Assembly: GCA_006384855.1 (NCBI GenBank)
Contig: VCJN01000285.1
Coordinates: forward strand, 62,001 to 126,000
DNA: 64,000 nt
Reading direction: 5' to 3'
Origin: Tetraselmis striata
Lineage: Eukaryota > Chlorophyta > Chlorodendrophyceae > Chlorodendrales > Chlorodendraceae
Below the pieces are notes generated by a model. That model was not told where the DNA came from, searched no databases, and saw only the letters and a program-made list of their open reading frames with translations. Shown here piece after piece: positions 57,001 to 64,000 of the stretch (positions within the stretch are counted from its first letter, which is position 1; every line of letters starts with the position of its first letter). A program made the translations under genes and the position numbers.

Positions 57001-57099
57001 GATGCGCCGCTGCCGCCCGCGCGCCGCCGCTCCAGCAGCATCAGCCGCCCCAAGGCCAGCGCCCGGCGGCGCCCCGCGGGCCAAGCGGCTGCCGGCTGA
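54046..57099 (+). CDS. TTLL4-like tubulin polyglutamylase
   Basis: TTLL enzymes add glutamate chains to tubulin tails, notably in cilia. Proposed exons: 54046-54554, 54725-54992, 55248-55523 and 55867-57099. The product is 761 aa. An acidic Asp/Gly/Ser-rich N-terminus precedes the catalytic core: NHFPGTWELGRKDKLYKN, FDFVPSFYILP, ATP-site QKPLASSRGRGIKM, VQRYIRNPLLIDGYKFDIRL, VHLTNYSVNKK, EVYGFDIMLD and LIEVNTGPSLG (about residue 477). Then comes the TTLL4/5-type C-terminal block with FHRVFPVPEDPARFLDLFD and YYEQKLAGFG, then a Ser/Arg/Pro-rich tail. All ATP-grasp landmarks are present. The start at 54046 is the first in-frame ATG of that exon; an additional upstream exon is possible. A plus-strand TGTAA at 57406-57410 follows the stop. 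Confidence 0.87.
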
Positions 57100-57405
57100 G
57101 CAGAGACACGCGTAGAGGCCGCTGGCTACCCGATGGGGTGGGATACTACTGCGCTCCCCCTCGGTGGCCTGTCCCTTGATAGCAATACCGCAGGCCGCTG
57201 TGCATCTCCAGCGCGGGTGGGTTGCACTCCAGCGGTCAATAGCGGCTGACACACCCGGCAGCCCACTGGTTGGGCTAGGGGCAAGGCCGGGGGGGCCGGT
57301 AGCTGCTGCGGGTAGTTAGCGGGGCTGTGCATGGGCAGCCCGTAGGAGGGCGCTGAGCTATTGCTCGGTGGGGATGGGGCTCCAGTTCAGCCCAATCCAG
57401 CTCTG

Positions 57406-57420
57406 TGTAACAATATTACA
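57406..57420. terminator. back-to-back poly(A) signals (TGTAA / TTACA)
   Basis: TGTAA at 57406-57410 serves the plus-strand TTLL gene (about 307 nt after its stop). TTACA at 57416-57420 is the same signal for the minus-strand SDHAF4-like gene (about 196 nt after its stop). They are five bases apart. The chlorophyte TGTAA signal is established; use here is inference. Confidence 0.5.
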
Positions 57421-57615
57421 TTCGTATTTAAACCCATTCCCGTGCCGGCGGCCCCCGCCCCCTTCCATGTTGACGGCTGCCCCGCAGAGGGAGCAGCTAC
57501 CTCCTGCGCCACCTCAATGGGGTTGCTCTCAAATTTGGCCGGCCAGCCCCCTGCTGGCGGCCCCCATCCCCGGCAGCGCGCCGCTTCGGCCTCCCTCCCA
57601 CGCAGCAAGGCAGCT

Positions 57616-58229
57616 TTAGAAGTCGGTGCAGCGCCCGTTGCGCTCCCAGTCCCCTGCGCACACAGTCAGCCGGAGGTAAGCCACCGTGTCGCAATCCCAG
57701 GTCCGAGGGAGGGCTCTTTTTCCCCCGCCACCGGGACAGGACTGGCAACAGCCAGGGGGGGCTTGTTCGGTCGGCCCAACGAGGTTGTCCAGGCGGGCTG
57801 ACCGCACCGAAGCGGGTGGGCTCCTTTCCCTTGGGACCGCCCACCTCCCCGTTGCCGCCGCGTTCCTCGGAAGCCGCCTCCTGCAAGCCGGAAGCCGGCA
57901 CCGTCCAGCTCAAGTGTCGAGCACCGGTGCGGGTGGAGCCCAGGTAGAGTGCACATATGCGAAGAGGGCAGCCGCTGGGCCGGCCTCACCGACTCCAGCT
58001 CCGCCGACTGCTGCGCACCCCCCTCCGCCTCGCCGGCAGCGGCCGGCTTAGCCGCCTGATCCTCCATCAGCCGCCGCAGCTCCTGGACAGCCTTTGCCTC
58101 CAGGTTGGACACCAGGCCGGGAGCCTCCGGCTGGAAGGACGACAGAGCGCGCGAGCCGCCGGTGACGCTCACCGCGGGTCGCAGCTGGAGCAGCGCCGGC
58201 CCTGCCCAGCGCGCCAACGCAGCGGCCAT
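57616..58229 (-). CDS. SDHAF4-like succinate dehydrogenase assembly factor (DUF1674)
   Basis: Three exons, 58229-57990, 57880-57808 and 57653-57616, give 116 aa, close to the family's usual length. The N-terminus (MAAALARWAGPALLQLRPAV) is basic and amphipathic without acidic residues, a mitochondrial presequence. The C-terminal exons encode the family signature: GEVGGPKGKEPTRFG joined to GDWERNGRCTDF at the very end of the protein. SDHAF4 binds flavinylated SdhA and helps form complex II. The last splice falls inside the G of RFG|GDW and both phases agree. The gene is convergent with TTLL, 517 bp between stops. Confidence 0.85.
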
Positions 58230-60640
58230 AGCAGCTACCTGGCAGGCGGTTGCTGTGGGGGTTGAAGGTCCCTGCAGGCTGTCTTCACGGCTGCTGCGAC
58301 GGGAGTAGGTTGTCTCTACTCGTTGGCGGTCGCTCCTTTATCTAGCGATTGGTCCTGTCTCGTCCTTCTGTTTTATCAGTCTTTTATTTGTCTCCTGTTT
58401 CTCCTTTTTTCAGGGCTCTGGCTGACGTGAGGTGGTGCAGTGCTAGCGACGCAACGACAATAACGGTGGCAAGATGGGGTGAATAATAGTCACGACGTGG
58501 ACGAGTGAGTGGACCTGACAGTGCTTGGGGATAGTTCCGTCAGCGACCGGGTGTCTCGTGGCGTGGTGTTAGCGGCAGCACCGCCTCATCTGCCTGCTGC
58601 CACGATGTACCCGCCGCAGCGCGCAAATGCAAGGCGACCGGGCCCGATTCTAGAAGTCTAGAGCTGTGCCCTTGGGGTTTCCTCCTCACCCCCCCCCCCC
58701 CCCGGACGCCTCCAGCCCTACTCTAGGGTATGCGATTGGTATGCGGGTGTCGACAGTTTCGACACCTCCTGCTACCCGTACCGGCGGACGCTGCGCGCCA
58801 CGCTAATTTGACGTGGCGGCCACAGAGCAATTGCACTTAACCAAATAAGTGCTACCCGTACCTCAAATGATGTAAACGGGCAGCCGCGGCGGGTGTTTGA
58901 ATTTTAAATAGAGCACCTTCGCTATTATGCGGACACCCAAAATATGGACAACCATATTGCGCCACGTCGCCCGCCTCGTAGAAAATCAATGTAATCGTTA
59001 CATACACCCCTCCACATTAGTCCGGGTCAGGATTTTCGACCGCAAAGCGCATGCACGGGCGAGGATAACGCCGGCTGCATGTGCATACATGCTAATTACA
59101 GCGGGAATAGTTCGGGGGAACGCCTATTGTGCGCTTTATACCCACCCGCGCGACAACACGACCATATGTGGGCGGCCTTTAAAAAACGAGTCAGAAATCG
59201 GTGCATGATGCGTTGGCGCCGGAAAATTGTGGGTTGCGCCAACCGTCCAAACCTATGGAAATAGCGGCACTCGTCGCTACAAACTCGGTGAATACGGCCC
59301 TTGGCCTAAGTTGCACACACCGTGCGTGTAGGCCACTGAAAGCATGTCGCTTTAGGCACGACGTGACACCCCAACGACAAGTTGGCCACCGTGGGGACCA
59401 GTTTTGGGGTAAAAATGCTGCTGTTTCTGTGGCAATCGCACGTAGGAGAGGCGCTCGATGGCGCCCTTGGCGTAGGGCGATGCTCTACTATGGGGGCGCG
59501 TGGTGGAATGCCAGTTTCACCGTTTCGTGGGCGGGGTGGCGCGGTAGGGGCGTGGACTTTAATTAATATGAAATTCCTTGAAAAATGCTTTGGAAAATGG
59601 CATGTTGGCTGGTAGATGTGTGTATCGCTAGGAGGCGGCACATGCCAAGTGTTGGCGGTCCGTGGTCATCCACACACATAACGCTCTCGCACAGCTGGGA
59701 ATGGGGCTTAGACACGCACTTGGCGCAAAGCCACGCGCCTGACATGGGTGGGCACATGAGGCAGTGAGGGGCAACTTGGATGATCATCTTTGGGGATTTT
59801 TTCCGGGGCCCCAAAAATCAAATATTGATTTTAGAAGACTGTTTTCGACGCAGATTTGAGCGAGCAATCGCGTGGTATTTTTAAAACAATTTTCTGAGCA
59901 AATCCTGAGAAGTTATAGCGTTTTAAAGCCAAAGGGGTGTTGCTGAGCGTGGCCGACAATGATGCCATGCCAGTATCCCAACGCGACATGTACTAGCCGC
60001 CGCCCACACGGCTGCACCCCATCCAAATGCACCCGAGCCCCTCGCCAATGTGTTTCCTCACGCGTTCATGGCCATCCCGCCGTTTGGTTGTCTATTCACG
60101 CGCGTCGGCGTGTGCGTGATACCGACCCTGGTTTTGGTGCAGTTGCAGGCGACGCCCATCCACGCACCAAGTGCAGCGTGACACCCTAGTCAAAGGTCTT
60201 TAAGCTTCGGTTTGAGCCACTCGTCATGCAGGTTTTATAAAACCCTCTGAGATTCCAGGGTTTCATCTCATATACCGTACGTTCAGGTACCCTAGACTTC
60301 TGAAGTCTTGAGACTACCGAAAAGGGACCCCAAACTTATGTGCAGGGGTGTATATCATCTATCGTGGTCAACAGGTAAGCGAGACATCTATCGAAATTGA
60401 AATTGAGTACAACGTACCAAAATTGATGACATATCTATCGACTACCTTTACCGTGGGCTGAAGCATAGCATTGCGTGAATGCGCGGGAGGTGGCGGCGGC
60501 GGGGGCCGCTGACCATGTATGTGGTGTTGGATAGGGAGATGAAATGGAAGTACATGTTGCCACAGCGGTTGCTCATGGGCCCGGGCCCCATGGCCGACGG
60601 GTAGCGGCGGTAGCAAGCCTTAGCGTGGCGCTTCCGCGCA
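58230..60640. other. AT-richer spacer
   Basis: It begins with a candidate SDHAF4 promoter and a 15-nt C run (58689-58703). From about 58.8 to 60.3 kb the DNA is clearly AT-richer than the gene exons and I see no exon. A short (AATTGA)-type array at 60391-60412, like the retroelement end at 20.72 kb, marks a possible retroelement terminus. Confidence 0.4.
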
Positions 60641-63600
60641 TTCGCCGAGTAGAGGCGCATGACCGAACTTGTGCGGTCATGGGACGACGCCCGCACCGAG
60701 GCGCTCTATGCCAGAACCGTCCGCAAGCGTCAGGCGGATATGCGGACCTCTTCCCGGCGTTGCTCTGACTTGGACAATGCGGACACCGCTGTGGCGTTGG
60801 TGGAAGACGGAGAGTTCTCCCGATGCAGCGGAGGGCCGCATGTCTTCCATGGCTCACGCAGCACGTGGCGGCAGGGCCCGCCTCAGTAGGCATATGCGCA
60901 ACGAGTGTCTCCGCTGCTCGGTAAGAGACTACGCCCCGGCGTTGGGGCCCGCTGCTGCTCGCGCCATGCATATGTCGAGTGTGGCCTCAATGTCGCCTCC
61001 AAGGTCGCCAGCCCGGCTGGTTTAACCGGCTCTTCGCCGCTGGAAAACTTGTGGCCCCTGTCAAGAAGCCGGGTGCGGAGGTACCCCGGACGTTCGGCCG
61101 TGGCAGTGGGGGAGGCGGCGCGACCGCGCGCGGCGGAGCGGACGGTGGTGGACAACATGAAGGGAGCGTATGTGTCGTTGCTTGCGTCGTCTCAACTCGG
61201 CGCCCGCATCTCCTCAAGGGATTCCGTGCTTATCTACGGTGTTCGCCTCATCGCCGAGAAGCTCGCCGCCGCCGCTCATCGCCCGCACGCCGTCATCTTT
61301 CACACCGATCTTCGCAACGCTTGCGAAGCATGGCGCCGCACCAGCATTATCCAACGCCACATCGATTGCTCCCCTCTTCACCCCGCCGTCCCTTCGCTCA
61401 TTGCCTCCCTTTCCACGGATGCGTTTCTGTTTGTCGGCGATCGGTCCGCCCCTCTACGGTCGGAGGACGGCGTGCAATAGGGCGCACCGTTGGCCACGAC
61501 ATCCTTTTGCGTCGCGATTCATCCCGAGGTAGAGGAGTGCAACAACAAGCTGGAGGCCAACGGGGGGGAAGGGGCGCTTGAATGCGGACGGTGGGTATTT
61601 GGTTGGCATGCATGAGCAGATCTGGCAAGCCCTTCACGCCTTCCGCGCGTCTATCAAGGCGTCCGTGGGGCTTGAGGTGCGCTTCGACAAGATGCGCGCG
61701 TACAACTTGGACATGGAGGCCGCGCGGCGCGAAACCCCGGCCGACACCGAGTGGCCCGAGCTGGATGACCAGCACGGCATCCCGGTCCTCACCGTGCCGC
61801 TCGGATCGCCAGGGTATGTGCATGCCTACATGCGCGGCAAGACAGAGGAGCTATACGAGGAGGTGGACGCTAGCATAAGCAAGCTCATGTCTGCCAAGGC
61901 TAAGTAGCCATCGGACCACACATGCCGTGCATTACCACGCATGGGCCTTGCTCATGCATTGCATGTAACACATGGCGGGGTATTGGCTCCGCACGTGCCT
62001 CCTGTTCGAGGTGTAGGCTTTCGCATACGCGGTGGATGCCATCGTCCTTGCGACAGTCGAGCGCGGGTGCTAGGGGTCTCTGTGGATCCCTCTACGTGTG
62101 GCCTTGACACCAATCCGGTGGGCACCGACTTCGGGTGGAGCTCTTGCATAACCCGGACGATCCTGACCCCATGGCAGTGGAGGCGGCTACTTTGAGTGCG
62201 GATGCAGTGGCAAGGGCGCGCATCATGCTTCACCTCCCCACTATATATATCTTGAAGGGCGTTGGCATCCAGCCCATGGCTACCGCGAGTGATGCCGCCT
62301 TTTTCGGCGGCATGAACGATATTCACCCCACGTTCCTCACTAGGAACTCCGACAATGAACAACGCCCCCACCCCTAGTTTCTTTGACCCACATCATGAGT
62401 CCGTGCTTGGCCGAGGCAGTTCCAACGCAACTTTCTCCGCCCGCCAGTACGATCACTTCCTCAACGATGATCGTGGGTCGGCCAGCTACGCCGCGGCGGT
62501 GCGCAAGGAGTGGGGGCGCTTTCAAGCGGCTACTGCTCGGCACCTCAGCGACGCGGACGCCCGCGTGATGGAGCGGGAGGCGGAGGCTGCGTTGGGCTCG
62601 CAAATAAAGGAGCTCATGGCATCCATGAACCAGGCCAACAACTCTCGGCCTTAAAAAGAGATGGGTACTCTCCTTGCCACACGCAGGGAATGGATTCTGT
62701 TCGACTAGCGCGACGCGGCGTTCGGCATGTGGACGGTGCCCATCCTGAATGCGCTGGCGGTTATGACTCCGCAGGAGCTGCGGGAGGTCGGTGCCGGGTA
62801 CTTCTTTCTGTCGAGCCGATTCTTGGAGCCCCGGTGGTTGGGAGCCAGATCATTCTGCCCTCGACAAAGCACAACCCCGTCACTGTCGACCTCTATGGCG
62901 ACGCGCTCATGAACGTGTTGGCACTTAGAAACGCTCATTGGCGCGTACTATACGATGCTCTCAGACGCTTTTCACGATCAAAGTGTTTACGATCCGGGGA
63001 TCGTTGTTCGCCGGGAGTAGGTAGATGACTTCCTCCAGCAGACAGTGCCTCTCGGCAACACCGTACCTAAAGATTAACTCAAGAAGCGGGTGCCGGACGC
63101 AAAGCTCTCCCTCCTGGCCTGAAACATCGTGACCGGGAGCTACGACTCCCCGAGCCTGAAGCCCACGCTACTTAAGTTCAAGACTAAGCGGTATGGTGTC
63201 AAGTACACGGCGGTGCCCCGGCGGGCCACGGCGTTGGGTCAGTTAGAGAACTCCATGTTGGGCGATATGCAACGGGGGCTGCCAATGCGGGATGCGCCGC
63301 GGCACAACACGAAGCCGGGACGACACAAGGGCACACTTCGAGACATCCTGGACATGTCGGAGTACACGGGCATAGTCTTCGAGACGATAGGTGAGTTGAG
63401 CAGAAAAGGCGTGCGCCACGGGGTGCGCGTCGTCGCATGCTTAGCCGTGGATCGGGGTGCCCTCTCATCGCGAGGCACTCGGTGCACCACCCGGGCTCAC
63501 CTGAAAGCCTAACTCGCAAGAAGATTCCTCTGACTCTGAGTTTGGTAGCGCGGCTCGAGAGCGTTCTCGCTGCCTCATAAGACGGCGCAGATTCGTCCGC

Positions 63601-63745
63601 CATCCCGTTGCCGAAGCTGCACAACGTGTCCGTGGATCACACTCGCTCACACACGTGCCCGCGTGGCCCGGACTCTCAACCGGGTGCGCGTCACTCATCC
63701 ATCCCGCCTCGTGCGGGATGCGGGCCGCGTTTAAGCGGCTTCTGT
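60641..63745 (+). mobile_element. longer, decayed copy of the non-LTR-type RT element
   Basis: It extends further 5' than the 50-kb copy. It carries an upstream helical region with YARTVRKRQADMRTS and LVEDGEFSR, then RT palm motifs (ISSRDSVLIYGVRLIAEKL, VIFHTDLRNA with the first catalytic Asp, LHPAVPSLIASL, LRSEDGVQ). After a frameshift comes NADGGYLVG where one catalytic Asp is replaced by Gly. The thumb, the HWRVLYDAL region, LLKFKTKRYG and the 3' tail with the ATCCCGC/GCGGGAT hairpin follow. Several stops and shifts make it inactive. Confidence 0.72.
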
Positions 63746-64000
63746 TCATCTTTTCTTATTGCTTTTAGGGATGGATTTGTTACTAGCCTTTTGGTAACAT
63801 TTCACACTAGTACCGGTACATGTAGTCGACTATACACCCCGATTCAAATATTTCTATGAACGTGAGTAGTTGGGCGGGAGTCAGCGACTGCCACTCCTAC
63901 AACCTTGCTGCCACATATGCCGCGTCAGGTGGGATCCGGCCGTCAAGTTAAGGATGCGCGGTGCGCCATGCGCGACGTGGCGCGCGTGATCGGCGTAGCT
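63746..64000. other. right flank
   Basis: The interval is too short to judge; no recognisable coding sequence or repeat. Confidence 0.3.

Noticed and set aside
55738-57252. 504-codon open frame antisense to the TTLL gene
   Set aside because: It is Ala/Arg/Gly-rich, a GC-rich shadow of the coding strand, without ATG-based start or homology.

Overview
This is nuclear DNA of a eukaryote, most likely a green alga (Chlorophyta). The genes have many short GT-AG introns and GC-rich exons. TGTAA, the usual chlorophyte poly(A) signal, lies downstream of several stops. The proteins include a fused plant-type urease, a plant-type WD40 protein and two cilium/axoneme-type proteins. No bacterial operon, rRNA or convincing tRNA was seen. 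I cannot name the species. Urease instead of ATP:urea amidolyase would be notable in a core chlorophyte and may favour another green lineage (inference).

Layout. 1-14.4 kb is gene-poor and repeat-rich: a small inverted-repeat element, decayed ORFs and two tyrosine-recombinase (YR) elements with split direct repeats. 14.4-17.8 kb is a complete 7-exon urease gene (+), followed convergently by its maturation factor UreD (18.2-20.1 kb, -). 20.3-30.4 kb is a second mobile-element block with truncated YR elements, a 225-bp repeat family and about 660 bp of pyrimidine-only DNA. 31.1-33.3 kb holds a 9-exon WD40 gene (-), divergent from a 6-exon LYAR-type zinc-finger gene (34.8-36.4 kb, +). 36.8-37.7 kb has exon-like pieces I cannot identify. 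38.4-42.9 kb has the 225-bp tandem repeat and a YR-type element that carries only reverse transcriptase/RNase H. 43.4-44.2 kb is a FAM177-like gene (+). 44.5-49.1 kb is a 12-exon CFAP52-like WD40 gene (-). 50.0-52.3 kb is a 5'-truncated non-LTR-type retroelement (-). 54.0-57.1 kb is a TTLL4-like tubulin glutamylase gene (+), convergent with an SDHAF4-like gene (57.6-58.2 kb, -). 58.2-64 kb is AT-richer spacer followed by a second copy of the non-LTR-type element (+).

How the parts fit. Urease and UreD are enzyme and dedicated maturation factor. CFAP52-like and TTLL4-like both point to cilia. The most striking feature is a set of seven YR-type retroelements of at least three coding types: gag+YR without RT, RT-RNase H without YR, and neither. 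They share an almost identical terminal core and a hairpin whose stem sequence changes between families but stays paired. I read this as a split, trans-complementing YR retrotransposon system in which one subfamily supplies the recombinase and another the reverse transcriptase.
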